Shown: positions 1-7,260 of the stretch, piece after piece
Numbering within the stretch: position 1 is the stretch's first letter
How the letters are laid out: every line of letters begins with the position of its first letter
NCBI GenBank assembly: GCA_018384835.1
Contig: JAHAYB010000434.1
Coordinates: 1 to 20,186 of the forward strand
Length of the DNA: 20,186 bases
From: Comamonas sp.
Lineage (GTDB): Bacteria; Pseudomonadota; Gammaproteobacteria; Burkholderiales; Burkholderiaceae_C
Reading direction: 5' to 3'
Notes under the pieces: generated by a model
Database searches by the model: none
What the model saw: only the letters and a program-made list of their open reading frames with translations
What the model was told of the DNA's origin: nothing
Translations under genes and position numbers: made by a program

Positions 1-308
1 GGCTACAACCGCATAACCGCCAGATTCGCACCCTGAAGGTGCAGGCGGCCATGCCTCTTTTAGAAGGCTGGGACAACCGAGGCGTGTACTGGCGCGAAGA
101 AGTACCACCCGCCCCAGCGGCAGAAGAGGGGCAGCCCGAGCAGCCTATACAGCGCCCCCCCATTCAAACCGTGGAGTCTGACCTGTGGCAACGCGCAGAG
201 ATTCATGACCTCAAGCAAGGCCCCTACGGGCTGTGGCTGCGCAAGCAAGACATGGAGCACGCCGACATTGTGCGCAATCACCCCGACTGGCCTTGGAGTA
301 CGCGCTAA
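1..308 (+). CDS. C-terminal part of an unrecognised protein (5' end outside window)
   Basis: The frame is open from the first complete codon at position 3 to a TAA at 306-308, giving 101 visible residues, so the true start lies to the left of the window. The visible part has a Pro/Glu/Gln-rich stretch (roughly residues 35-57), which looks like a linker. A charged and aromatic C-terminal segment follows, with the motifs WQRAEIHDLKQGPYGLW and HPDWPWSTR. No signal peptide or membrane segment is visible. I do not recognise the family and give no function. It is convergent with the downstream LysE-type gene, about 43 bp away. Codon use matches the GC-rich neighbours, which supports real coding. 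A GTG at 39 and an ATG at 51 are possible internal starts but are not needed. Confidence 0.55.
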   Translation, partial: LQPHNRQIRTLKVQAAMPLLEGWDNRGVYWREEVPPAPAAEEGQPEQPIQRPPIQTVESDLWQRAEIHDLKQGPYGLWLRKQDMEHADIVRNHPDWPWSTR

Positions 309-351
309 ACGTGTTAGCTGCCTAGCTGTCCCGGGGCGGCTAGTTGCCAAA

Positions 352-981
352 TTAGCCCCACAGCAGGCGCAGCGCCAGTGCCACAAACACCGCTGCTGCT
401 GCCCGGTTTAAGCCCCGCTGCGCTCGTGCTGAGCGCAGTAACACCGTCCCAAACCAGCCGCTGAACAAAGCGATGCTGCCAAACACCAGCCAACTGGCCA
501 GCATAAACACCAACCCCAACACCACCAACTGGGCGGCGATGCTGCCCCGCATGGGGTCAGCAAATTGGGGCAGGAGCGCTAGGAAGAACACCAGCACCTT
601 GGGGTTGCTACTGTTCATCAGCCAGCCACGCGCCACCATACGCGGCCATGCCAGCCGGGCGCTGCTGGTGCTCAAGTCTGCCGCTAGGCTGCTGACAGGC
701 GCACGCCATGCCCCCCAGGCCAAGTAGCACAAATAGGCTGCACCACACAGCTTCATCACCCCAAAGGCCAGTGGGTTGGCTGCTAGCAAGGCTGCCAGCC
801 CCAAGGCCACAGCGCAGGTATGCCCCACAATGCCTAGGCACAGCCCCAGCACCACGGCCAGCCCCACGCGCCAGCCGTGTTGGGCAGATTGCATCAGGAC
901 GAATAAATTATCAGGACCAGGCGTTAAGCCTAGTAGTACGGAAATACCAAAAAAACTCAGTAATACATCAGCGGTGGGCAT
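352..981 (-). CDS. LysE/RhtB family amino-acid exporter
   Basis: This is a 209-residue integral membrane protein, the usual length of the LysE/RhtB family, which exports amino acids or their derivatives (Lys, Arg, Thr, homoserine lactone) across the inner membrane. The N-terminal family signature is present as GLTPGPDNLFV (residues about 18-28). Hydrophobic helices follow at roughly 5-25, 40-65, 70-92, 112-136, 147-172 and 188-207. The ATG at 979-981 fits the family's N-terminus, although no clear Shine-Dalgarno sequence precedes it. The gene lies downstream of folE and the small folE-coupled gene on the same strand, 75 bp from the latter, so it could be the last gene of that transcription unit. 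The substrate cannot be told from sequence. Confidence 0.9.
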   Translation of the reverse strand: MPTADVLLSFFGISVLLGLTPGPDNLFVLMQSAQHGWRVGLAVVLGLCLGIVGHTCAVALGLAALLAANPLAFGVMKLCGAAYLCYLAWGAWRAPVSSLAADLSTSSARLAWPRMVARGWLMNSSNPKVLVFFLALLPQFADPMRGSIAAQLVVLGLVFMLASWLVFGSIALFSGWFGTVLLRSARAQRGLNRAAAAVFVALALRLLWG

Positions 982-1056
982 GGGCGCAGTGGCAGGGCGT
1001 ATGGAGCAGATGGGGGGACAAAAGGGATAGCGCCTTAGCGCCTACGTGCCTTAGCC

Positions 1057-1341
1057 TTAGCGTGTGCAGTGCAGATTGCGAAACGGCCCTTGGGCACGCT
1101 GCCAGTGCGGGGCAGGCATGTACTGGGCGCAGACGCGCAAATCCGCATCGCGGCTGCTTACCCACCAGTACCAGCCAGCCGGTGCCGCCGTAGCGCTGGT
1201 ACACAGTAGCAAGGTGGCGGTGGCTGCGGCGGCCAAGCTGTTTAGGCGGATAAGGCGGATAAGGCGGATAAGGCCAATACCACCAGTACAACCAGTACCA
1301 GCATCAGTACGCCTACACCACAATGGAGCCACTTTAGCCAT
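1057..1341 (-). CDS. Small probable secreted protein coupled to folE
   Basis: The frame encodes 94 residues. The ATG (1339-1341) overlaps the folE stop codon (1334-1336), as expected for translational coupling. The N-terminal half has three IRL repeats encoded by a 9-bp tandem repeat, followed by a hydrophobic Ala/Leu/Thr stretch ending in ATAAPA, which looks like a signal peptidase I site. The mature part would be about 40 residues, aromatic at its start (GWYWWV), with two cysteines (in RVCAQY and near the C-terminus in LHCTR). Codon use in the C-terminal half is GC-rich at third positions, like real genes nearby. An internal TTG just before the hydrophobic stretch could be the true start. 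I do not recognise the family, and the call rests on layout and composition only. Confidence 0.5.
   Translation of the reverse strand: MAKVAPLWCRRTDAGTGCTGGIGLIRLIRLIRLNSLAAAATATLLLCTSATAAPAGWYWWVSSRDADLRVCAQYMPAPHWQRAQGPFRNLHCTR
1244..1270 (+). repeat. Three exact tandem copies of a 9-bp unit
   Basis: The unit AGGCGGATA is repeated three times without a mismatch and is followed by a partial fourth copy (AGGCC). It lies inside the small gene after folE, where it encodes repeated Ile-Arg-Leu. Because the unit is a multiple of three, a change in copy number would keep the frame. Confidence 0.95.
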
Positions 1342-2077
1342 TGCGCTTGGGAATTAGCGCCAGAAACTCGCGGCGCAGGGTGCTGTCTTGCAGAAATGCG
1401 CCGCGCATGACGGAGTTGAGCATTTTGCTGTCCATCTCGCGCACACCGCGCCAAGACATGCAGAAGTGGCTAGCCTCCATCACTACGGCCAGGCCGTCGG
1501 GCTTGGTTTTTTCTACGATGAGGTCGGCCAGTTGCACTACCGCTTCTTCTTGAATCTGCGGGCGACCCATGACCCAATCGACCAAGCGGGCGTATTTGGA
1601 CAGGCCAATCACATTGGTGTGCTCATTGGGCAGGAGGCCAATCCAGATTTTTCCAATCACTGGGCACAGGTGATGGCTGCACGCGCTGCGCACGGTAATG
1701 GGGCCGACAATCATCAGCTCATTGAGGCGCTCGGCGTTGGGAAATTCGGTCAGGCGCGGCATTTCCACATAGCGGCCACGAAAGACTTCGTTAAGGTACA
1801 TCTTGGCCACGCGCCGCGCCGTGTCGCGGCTGTTGTGGTCGCCATCGGTATCAATCACCATGCTATCTAGCACGGTTTGCATCTTGCTTTCGACCTCGTC
1901 GAGTAGTTGCTCTAGCTCGCCGGGTTGGATGAAGTTGGCAATATTGTCGTTGGCGTGAAAGCGCTGATTGGCCGCTTGTAGGCGCTGGCGGATTTTCACG
2001 GAAATAGGAACGCCCTCCTCGCTCTCGTTGGGCGAGGTGGCTGGGGTGGAGGCCAGATTTGTAAACATGGCGTGCAT
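1334..2077 (-). CDS. folE: GTP cyclohydrolase I (FolE)
   Basis: FolE converts GTP to 7,8-dihydroneopterin triphosphate, the first step of tetrahydrofolate synthesis, as a cytosolic homodecamer. The family's zinc ligands are visible in the motif SACSHH (Cys and the second His) and in HFC (second Cys). The substrate-binding stretches VIGLSKYARLVDW and RPQIQE are also present. The frame extends to a TTG at 2165-2167, but I choose the ATG at 2075-2077 (247 residues). A second ATG at 2066-2068 is equally possible, and neither has a good ribosome site. The first about 60 residues are a poorly conserved extension. The usual CEHH is CSHH here, which other FolE proteins may share. A terminator and tRNA-Arg lie upstream. 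Confidence 0.95.
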   Translation of the reverse strand: MHAMFTNLASTPATSPNESEEGVPISVKIRQRLQAANQRFHANDNIANFIQPGELEQLLDEVESKMQTVLDSMVIDTDGDHNSRDTARRVAKMYLNEVFRGRYVEMPRLTEFPNAERLNELMIVGPITVRSACSHHLCPVIGKIWIGLLPNEHTNVIGLSKYARLVDWVMGRPQIQEEAVVQLADLIVEKTKPDGLAVVMEASHFCMSWRGVREMDSKMLNSVMRGAFLQDSTLRREFLALIPKRNG

Positions 2078-2176
2078 GGTAGCAGCGCCACCAAGGCTAT
2101 GCAGCAAAAAGCCTTCTTGGATATCTACCGATGGTGCTGCCTGCTCTATGGCAAAGTGCAAAGGCAAAGAGCAAAG

Positions 2177-2216
2177 AAAAAAGCCCTGGGAGATTGGTAT
2201 CTACCCAGGGCTTTTT
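2177..2216 (-). terminator. Strong hairpin terminator downstream of tRNA-Arg
   Basis: The inverted repeat AAAAGCCCTGGG ... CCCAGGGCTTTT has 11-12 paired bases around a 13-nt loop. T-runs sit on both sides, so it can act in both directions. On the minus strand it lies just after the 3' end of tRNA-Arg and ends the tRNA transcript before folE. Confidence 0.85.
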
Positions 2217-2222
2217 CATAAT

Positions 2223-2299
2223 TGGCGCGGCTGGCAGGAATCGAACCCACGACCCCTTGGTTCGTAGCCAAGTACTCTATCCAGCTGAGCTACAGCCGC
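2223..2299 (-). tRNA. tRNA-Arg (anticodon ACG)
   Basis: On the minus strand the acceptor stem pairs GCGGCTG with CAGCCGC (7 bp). The D-arm is GCTCAGCTGGATAGAG. The anticodon stem CTTGG/CCAAG encloses the loop CTACGAA, placing ACG at positions 34-36. The T-loop is TTCGATT. The discriminator base is G and the CCA end is encoded (2223-2225). The total is 77 nt. The ACG anticodon is normally edited to ICG by TadA and reads CGU, CGC and CGA codons. Confidence 0.97.
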
Positions 2300-2309
2300 G
2301 AAGCTGCGT

Positions 2310-2315
2310 ACTATA
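2310..2315 (-). promoter_or_regulatory. Possible -10 element for tRNA-Arg
   Basis: On the minus strand TATAGT lies 10 bases before the mature 5' end of tRNA-Arg, the right distance for a short leader. No convincing -35 box is visible, so the call is tentative. Confidence 0.35.
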
Positions 2316-2381
2316 AGCCATTTACTGGTTGAGTTTTGGCTCGACCCTATTTTTCATTTGTTTTTAGGAAAAATTTGCCGT

Positions 2382-3122
2382 ATGGATGCTTCAGTCTTGC
2401 GTGTGGCGACCTACAACATTCACAAGGGCGTGCAGGGTTTTGGTCCCGCTAGGCGGCTAGAAATTCACAACCTAGGGCTGGCGGTGGAGCAAATGGATGC
2501 AGACATCGTCTGCCTGCAAGAGGTGCGTCGCCTCAACCACCGCGAGGCGCAGTATTTTGCCCATTGGCCCAAAGTGCCGCAGGCGGATTTTTTGGCTCCT
2601 GAGGGCTACCGCGCTATCTACCAAACCAATGCCTACACACGCCACGGCGAGCATGGCAACGCCTTGCTCACCCGCTGGCCAGTGATTACCCACCAGCACG
2701 AGGATATGTCCGACCACCGCTTTGAGCAGCGCGGCCTGCTGCATGTAGAGGTGATGTTTGAAGGCCGCCCGGTACACGCCATCGTTGTACACCTGGGGTT
2801 GATACCGGGTAGCCGTGTGCGCCAGGTGCAGCAGCTCCAGCGCTTTATTGAGCGCGAAGTGCCGCCCTCCGCCGCCCTAGTGGTGGCCGGGGACTTTAAC
2901 GACTGGGGTCAGCAAATCAAGCGGATACTGGCCAGCTATGGCCTGTATGAGTTTGAGCCGCCCCAAGGCAGCTTGGCCACCTTTCCGGCACGTTTGCCGC
3001 TCGCCCAGCTTGACCATATTTATGTACGTGGCCTGACCCCTTTGGGGCTGCATGTGCCCCAGGGGCGTATCTGGTGGCGCATGTCTGACCACCTGCCGTT
3101 GATTGCGGAATTTGTATGGTAG
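2382..3122 (+). CDS. Endonuclease/exonuclease/phosphatase (EEP) family protein, YbhP-like
   Basis: This 246-residue protein carries the full catalytic set of the DNase I/EEP superfamily: Asn12 in TYNIHKG, Glu47 in CLQEVR, His137 in VVHLGL, Asp171/Asn173 in AGDFND, Asp211 in LDHIY, and Asp236/His237 in SDHLPL. Such enzymes cleave phosphodiester bonds in nucleic acids, phospholipids or sugar phosphates using Mg2+. In enterobacteria the closest type, YbhP, sits beside cardiolipin synthase B, but no cls gene follows here and the substrate is unknown. The ATG at 2382 is chosen over an upstream in-frame TTG (2358). AGGA at 2366-2369 is somewhat far (12 nt). No signal peptide is seen, so it is probably cytosolic. 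It is convergent with the chemoreceptor gene. Confidence 0.9.
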   Translation: MDASVLRVATYNIHKGVQGFGPARRLEIHNLGLAVEQMDADIVCLQEVRRLNHREAQYFAHWPKVPQADFLAPEGYRAIYQTNAYTRHGEHGNALLTRWPVITHQHEDMSDHRFEQRGLLHVEVMFEGRPVHAIVVHLGLIPGSRVRQVQQLQRFIEREVPPSAALVVAGDFNDWGQQIKRILASYGLYEFEPPQGSLATFPARLPLAQLDHIYVRGLTPLGLHVPQGRIWWRMSDHLPLIAEFVW

Positions 3123-3127
3123 CGAAC

Positions 3128-3149
3128 CACAGGTAAGGCACAGGTAAGG
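3128..3149 (+). repeat. Perfect 11-bp tandem duplication between convergent genes
   Basis: CACAGGTAAGG occurs twice head to tail in the 63-bp gap between the EEP gene and the chemoreceptor gene. No terminator hairpin is evident in this gap. Confidence 0.9.
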
Positions 3150-3185
3150 CGTGAAAGCAGTGCGAAGAGAAGCGCAAGTACGCCC

Positions 3186-4685
3186 TCAGCCTACAAAATT
3201 TTTATACACGCCGCAGCCCAAGTAGTGCTGATCGACTTTGCAGACATAAGACATCTTGCCTTGCACTTGGGCGCTCAAGGGGTTGGCAAATTCGTATTCC
3301 ACCCAGCCCGGCCCTTGCTCGGCCTGCGCCATGATGGCGGCCAGCAGCCCCGCACCATCAACACCGGGCAGGTCTTGCACCCGTGTGCCGCATTTGCTGG
3401 GGTTGCCAGCAAAAGCTACATAGCGCCCCTGCTGGTCGAGGATAAAAATGTACATATCGCGGTCGTGAAAGCCCTGGCTCGGGTCGGTCAACGCCTGCCA
3501 GTAGGCTTGGGTGCTGGTGTGCATTTGGCGCAGCTTTTGTGCCCGCTCTACCAAGTTTTTGGCCTCTTCAGGCGTGCCTTGCTGAAGATGAAAATGCGCT
3601 ACCGAATCGGCCAAGGTGCTGGCGCGGTGTTGTAGCGCATCGGCCTCTTGCACCACGAAATAGACCATTTGCGCATTGTCTTGGGTGAGTTGGTCAATTT
3701 GCTGCATCGCTTCGCCCACTTGCCCAAGGCCGCGCTCTTGCGCTTGGCTCGATTGCACCATCTCTGTGATATGCCCGGCCACGGTGTGAATGCCTGTGGC
3801 CATATGCTCTAAATTTTTACCGGCTTGGCCAATCAAACTGGTGCTATTGCCTACACGCTCAACCGTGCCGCCAATCAGGTGGCGTATTTCTTTGGCCGCT
3901 TCACCCGCACGTTGAGCCAGCACCCGCACTTCTGATGCCACCACCGCAAAGCCCTTGCCCTGCTCACCGGCGCGGGCGGCTTCTACAGCGGCGTTCAAAG
4001 CCAGTAGGTTGGTTTGGAAGGCGATGCCATCAATCACCCCAATAATTTCGTTCATGCGCCCAGCGCTTTGCTCAATGGAGGCCACCGCCCCAATGGCCTG
4101 CTGCATTACGGCAACTCCCTCATCCATGGCTTGGCGCAGTTGTTGGCTGTGCGATTGCGCCGCAGCCGCAGCCTGGGCGTTGTGCTGCACCATGCTGGCC
4201 AATTGCTGCACGCTGCTGAGGGTGCGCGAAATGCCGCTGGCCTGCTCTTCTGTGCGTGTAGAGAGGGCGCGGTTATCACGACTGAGCACCTGGCCAGCAT
4301 GGGCGACCAAGGCGGCGTTGCTGCGCACATCGGCCACCATGCTAGAGAGCTGGCGCACCATGGTGTCAATGCCCTGCCCCATTTGCGCTAGCTCGTCACT
4401 GCCTGTGACGGGGATGCGCACATTCAAATCCCCGGCGCTTACACGCTCTACACCGACTGCCAAGCGCTGCACAGGCGCGGCCAGCTCCTCGTGCAAGGCG
4501 GCGCTGCTGTAGAGGAAGAAGAAAATGCTGGCCAGTGCAACCGCCCACCCCCCACTGCTACCCCATAGGTTGGCTGCCAGCAGCGGCATGGTCGCCACCA
4601 CCACCCCTAGCAAAGACAACAAATAAAACTTATTGCGTAACGAGAAGTAGCGCCAAAACCATTGGGCAGGAAGGAAAATTTGCAT
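3186..4685 (-). CDS. Methyl-accepting chemotaxis protein with C-terminal Cache-like domain
   Basis: The protein has 499 residues. Two membrane helices lie close together (about 20-40 and 46-62), leaving practically no periplasmic domain. A HAMP segment (about 62-115) follows, then the signalling domain, whose conserved hairpin tip is recognisable at about 218-253 ([21 protein letters not shown], then [12 protein letters not shown]). This tip contacts CheA and CheW. Residues about 378-498 resemble a single Cache domain ([20 protein letters not shown] ... [20 protein letters not shown]), here on the cytoplasmic side. The protein probably senses an internal or membrane-permeant signal. The ATG has a good AGGAG 9 bases upstream. 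The gene is divergent from pilU across 288 bp. The ligand is unknown. Confidence 0.93.
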   Translation of the reverse strand: MQIFLPAQWFWRYFSLRNKFYLLSLLGVVVATMPLLAANLWGSSGGWAVALASIFFFLYSSAALHEELAAPVQRLAVGVERVSAGDLNVRIPVTGSDELAQMGQGIDTMVRQLSSMVADVRSNAALVAHAGQVLSRDNRALSTRTEEQASGISRTLSSVQQLASMVQHNAQAAAAAQSHSQQLRQAMDEGVAVMQQAIGAVASIEQSAGRMNEIIGVIDGIAFQTNLLALNAAVEAARAGEQGKGFAVVASEVRVLAQRAGEAAKEIRHLIGGTVERVGNSTSLIGQAGKNLEHMATGIHTVAGHITEMVQSSQAQERGLGQVGEAMQQIDQLTQDNAQMVYFVVQEADALQHRASTLADSVAHFHLQQGTPEEAKNLVERAQKLRQMHTSTQAYWQALTDPSQGFHDRDMYIFILDQQGRYVAFAGNPSKCGTRVQDLPGVDGAGLLAAIMAQAEQGPGWVEYEFANPLSAQVQGKMSYVCKVDQHYLGCGVYKNFVG

Positions 4686-4973
4686 ATTTTTTATCTCCTG
4701 TAGGGGCAGTGTTTAGGCATATCGAAGGCTGGCAAACTCTAACACCGGTGCTACTTGCCCAAAGGGCTGGCATACCAATCCATACAGTGCCACTCAATTG
4801 GTAACTCGGCAGGTTCGGGTGCTTATCGGGAAAACCCCGAGTCACCCTGGCCAAGGGCGCAGCAGGCAACGCTAGCGCCTGAGAAAAGCTGCCCGCTCTC
4901 CCTCTAAAATCGTGGCCGCCGCTTGGAGCCTTCCCCAGGGCGGCTATAAGTTTGTTTAGCAAAAAGGTTTGTG
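4686..4973. other. 288-bp divergent intergenic region (chemoreceptor / pilU)
   Basis: No gene is seen here. The region holds a small hairpin, TCGGG-AAAAC-CCCGA, at about 4828-4843. It also holds an inverted repeat GCCGCC ... GGCGGC (4915-4920 and 4939-4944) and the promoter candidate listed separately. I looked for riboswitch motifs (cyclic di-GMP, cobalamin, TPP, glycine) and found only isolated fragments, not a full aptamer. Confidence 0.5.
4905..4910 (+). promoter_or_regulatory. Candidate -10 element for pilU
   Basis: TAAAAT matches the sigma70 -10 consensus at five of six positions and lies 64 bases before the pilU ATG. The -35 region is weak. A second pair, TTGGAG (4923-4928) and TATAAG (4945-4950) with a 16-bp spacer, is a close alternative and is partly covered by the GCCGCC/GGCGGC inverted repeat. 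Confidence 0.35.
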
Positions 4974-6140
4974 ATGAGTACGATGGAACGCATTTTGCGT
5001 TTGATGGCGCAGAAAAAAGCTTCAGACGTTTACCTCTCGGCGCGCTCACCGGTGCTGATCAAAATTGAGGGGGTGTGCATCCCCATCAACAACCAACAGC
5101 TACCGCCTGATGGGCCGCGTGCTTTGCTCTCTGAGATTGTGACCCCCAAAGACATGCAAACCCTGGAAGAGACGGGCGAGCTTAATATGGGTGTGCCGCT
5201 GCAAGGGGTGGGGCGCTTTCGTATCAGCGCCATGCACCAGCGCGGCTCTGTGGCGGTGGTGATTCGCTTTATCAGCCAAAGCGTGCCCGAGCTTGACAAG
5301 CTAGAGCTGCCGCCCATTTTGGGCGAGTTGATTTTGGAAAAGCGCGGCCTGCTGCTGGTAGTTGGCGCTACCGGCTCAGGCAAAAGCACCTCGCTAGCGG
5401 CCATGATTGATAGCCGCAATGAAAAGCTCAGCGGCCACATCCTGACGATTGAGGACCCGATTGAGTTTCAGTTTCGCAATAAAAAATCCATCGTCAACCA
5501 GCGCGAAGTGGGGACGGATACGCAAAACCTGCAAGTGGCCTTGAGAAACGCTCTGCGCCAAGCGCCCGATGTGATTTTGATTGGCGAGATTCGCGACCGC
5601 GACACCATGTCCGCCGCCATTGCTTATGCCCAGTCTGGCCACTTGTGCCTGGCCACCTTGCACGGCAACAACAGCTACCACGCGCTTAACCGCATTCTGA
5701 GTTTTTACCCCGTAGAGGTGCGCAACACCATGCTGACGGACCTCTCCTCCTCACTGCGGGCGGTGATTACCCAGCGCTTGGTGCGCACGGTGGAAGGCGG
5801 GCGGCTGCCAGCGGTGGAGATACTGCTCAATACCAAGCTGGTCAGCGAGTTGATTGAGAAGGCCGATTTCTCTGGCGTGCGCGACTACATGGAAAAATCC
5901 ATGGCTGACGGCTCGCAAACCTTTGAAGAAGACCTGGCGCGGCTCATCCGCTCGGGGCGCATCAGCCGCAATGAGGGCTTGCTCAACGCCGACTCGCCCA
6001 CCAACTTGACTTGGCGGCTGCAAAATGCCCCCGAAGAGCCAGAGGCTAAAAAAACCACCCCAGAGCCAGCAGGCGTGCCTGAAATCTCCCTCACCTCTTT
6101 TGACGGCTTTGACCTTACCAACCCTGACCCCAATGCTTGA
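4974..6140 (+). CDS. pilU: Type IV pilus retraction ATPase PilU
   Basis: PilU is a hexameric ATPase at the inner-membrane base of the type IV pilus and helps PilT pull the pilus in during twitching motility. In the 388-residue product the Walker A motif is GATGSGKST (131-139), the Asp box ILTIEDPIEF (156-165), Walker B LIGEIRD (202-208) and the His box SGHLCLATLH (221-230). The sequence NALRQAPDVILIGEIRDRDTM and the motif GHLCLATLH are PilU-like rather than PilT-like. The start is the ATG at 4974, with AGG six bases upstream, rather than the overlapping GTG at 4971. The last 40 residues are an acidic, proline-rich tail. The usual partner pilT is not adjacent. A terminator follows at about 6199. 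Confidence 0.93.
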   Translation: MSTMERILRLMAQKKASDVYLSARSPVLIKIEGVCIPINNQQLPPDGPRALLSEIVTPKDMQTLEETGELNMGVPLQGVGRFRISAMHQRGSVAVVIRFISQSVPELDKLELPPILGELILEKRGLLLVVGATGSGKSTSLAAMIDSRNEKLSGHILTIEDPIEFQFRNKKSIVNQREVGTDTQNLQVALRNALRQAPDVILIGEIRDRDTMSAAIAYAQSGHLCLATLHGNNSYHALNRILSFYPVEVRNTMLTDLSSSLRAVITQRLVRTVEGGRLPAVEILLNTKLVSELIEKADFSGVRDYMEKSMADGSQTFEEDLARLIRSGRISRNEGLLNADSPTNLTWRLQNAPEEPEAKKTTPEPAGVPEISLTSFDGFDLTNPDPNA

Positions 6141-6198
6141 GCCAGCCGCCCAGGCGCAGCTAGCGAGCCGGTAATTTGCGAGAATCTGCGGTTTTGAC

Positions 6199-6217
6199 GG
6201 GGCTTGGCCCCTTTTTT
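6199..6217 (+). terminator. Rho-independent terminator after pilU
   Basis: The hairpin GGGGC-TTG-GCCCC (5-bp GC stem) is followed directly by six T residues. It ends only 14 bases before the ATG of the next gene, so transcription of that gene must start inside or just after the hairpin, or come from readthrough. An attenuator role is possible. Confidence 0.7.
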
Positions 6218-6231
6218 CTTTGGCACATATC

Positions 6232-7260
6232 ATGACTTTGGCAGCCATTCTTTTGGCCACCTTGACCGCTGGCATTGGCAGCGTGTGGGTGGCCGACCTT
6301 TTACTGCGCAGCAAGCTGGGGCGCAATCGCGCAGGCCACGCCCAGCAAAGCCTGCTCAGTTTGGCCGCAGGCGCTTTGCTGGCCACCGCCTTTATGCACC
6401 TGTTGCCCGAGGCGTTTGAAAGCCCCGCCCCACCCCAGCACCTGTTCACCACCTTGCTGGTGGGGATTGTGTTTTTCTTCCTCCTCACCAAGGCCGAGCT
6501 GTGGCACCACGGCCACGAGCACGCCCACAGCCATAGCCCTGTGCCTCCTACCGATATTAAAAACCTGCATGAGCATGGGCATGAACAACACCACCACAGC
6601 CACCATCACCACGGCAGCGGCGGCTGGTCGCTCTTGACGGGCGATAGCGTGCATTGCTTTGGCGACGGGGTGCTGATTGCCTCGGCCTTTTTGGCGGATA
6701 TGCGCCTGGGGCTGATTGCCGCTATCTCTGTGTTAGCGCACGAAGTGCCCCACCACATGGGCGATTTGGTGGTAATGAGCCAAGGCCGAGGCCGACGCAG
6801 AGCCATGCTCAAAGTCTCTCTAGCCGGGGCGGTAACGGCGCTGGGCGGCTTATGCGGTTATTTTTTAGTGGCCAAACTCAACGGCTGGCTGCCGTTTTTC
6901 CTCACCATTGCGTGCAGCAGCTTTATCTACGTGGCCTTGTCCGACCTGATACCGCAGTTGCAAAAGCAACTAAGCGCCCGCCAAACGCTGGAGCAGGTGT
7001 TCTATCTGCTGATAGGCATTATTCTGGTGACCGCAGCTAGCCAATGGGCACACCACTGGGGGCACGAGCATGGCGCTGAACACGGGCATGAGGATGGACA
7101 TAGCCATAGCCATAGCCATAGCCACTCAGCAGCCCACAACACCCACTCACACAGCGCCCCGCTAGCACCACACGCCCAGCACGCTGAGGAGAATCACACC
7201 CACCATGACCATGACCACGCCGACGACCACCACGAACACGACGAACACCACGAACACTAA
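6232..7260 (+). CDS. ZIP family divalent metal transporter, histidine-rich
   Basis: ZIP proteins move Zn2+ or other divalent metals into the cytosol. This 342-residue protein has the expected helices (about 1-22, 37-57, 70-90, 140-160, 162-182, 194-214, 220-240 and 253-270). The helix IV motif is HCFGDG (141-146) and the helix V motif is HEVPHHMGD (170-178), close to the HExPHExGD form of the LIV-1 branch, with His in place of the second Glu. Residues 92-127 form a His-rich loop before helix IV, and residues 274-342 form a long His/Asp/Glu tail including four CATAGC hexamers (7099-7122). I choose the ATG at 6232 over the in-frame TTG at 6220. No Shine-Dalgarno is clear. Its 3' end overlaps the next gene by 56 bp. 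Confidence 0.9.
   Translation: MTLAAILLATLTAGIGSVWVADLLLRSKLGRNRAGHAQQSLLSLAAGALLATAFMHLLPEAFESPAPPQHLFTTLLVGIVFFFLLTKAELWHHGHEHAHSHSPVPPTDIKNLHEHGHEQHHHSHHHHGSGGWSLLTGDSVHCFGDGVLIASAFLADMRLGLIAAISVLAHEVPHHMGDLVVMSQGRGRRRAMLKVSLAGAVTALGGLCGYFLVAKLNGWLPFFLTIACSSFIYVALSDLIPQLQKQLSARQTLEQVFYLLIGIILVTAASQWAHHWGHEHGAEHGHEDGHSHSHSHSHSAAHNTHSHSAPLAPHAQHAEENHTHHDHDHADDHHEHDEHHEH
7099..7122 (+). repeat. Four tandem CATAGC hexamers encoding His-Ser
   Basis: The hexamer CATAGC is repeated four times without a mismatch inside the His-rich tail of the ZIP transporter. Copy-number change would add or remove His-Ser pairs without shifting the frame. Confidence 0.95.

Noticed and set aside
312..351. Hairpin CTAGCTG ... 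CGGCTAG as a terminator between the convergent genes at the left end
   Set aside because: A 7-bp stem with one G-U pair can form, but there is no T-run on either strand after it, so I do not call a terminator.
1244..1270. CRISPR-like repeat array
   Set aside because: The unit is 9 bp, directly tandem, without spacers and inside a reading frame.
2223..2299. tRNA-Arg as an integration site for a mobile element
   Set aside because: No second copy of the tRNA 3' end is visible in the window, and the neighbouring genes have normal composition.
4686..4973. Possible riboswitch ahead of pilU (fragments resembling TPP CTGAGA, glycine GGAGAG and cobalamin GCCACT motifs)
   Set aside because: Only isolated short words are present. 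The paired stems and the other conserved blocks of each class are missing.
5751..6491. Open frame of 246 codons on the minus strand across the pilU end and ZIP start
   Set aside because: It crosses two clear plus-strand genes and a terminator and has no recognisable motifs.
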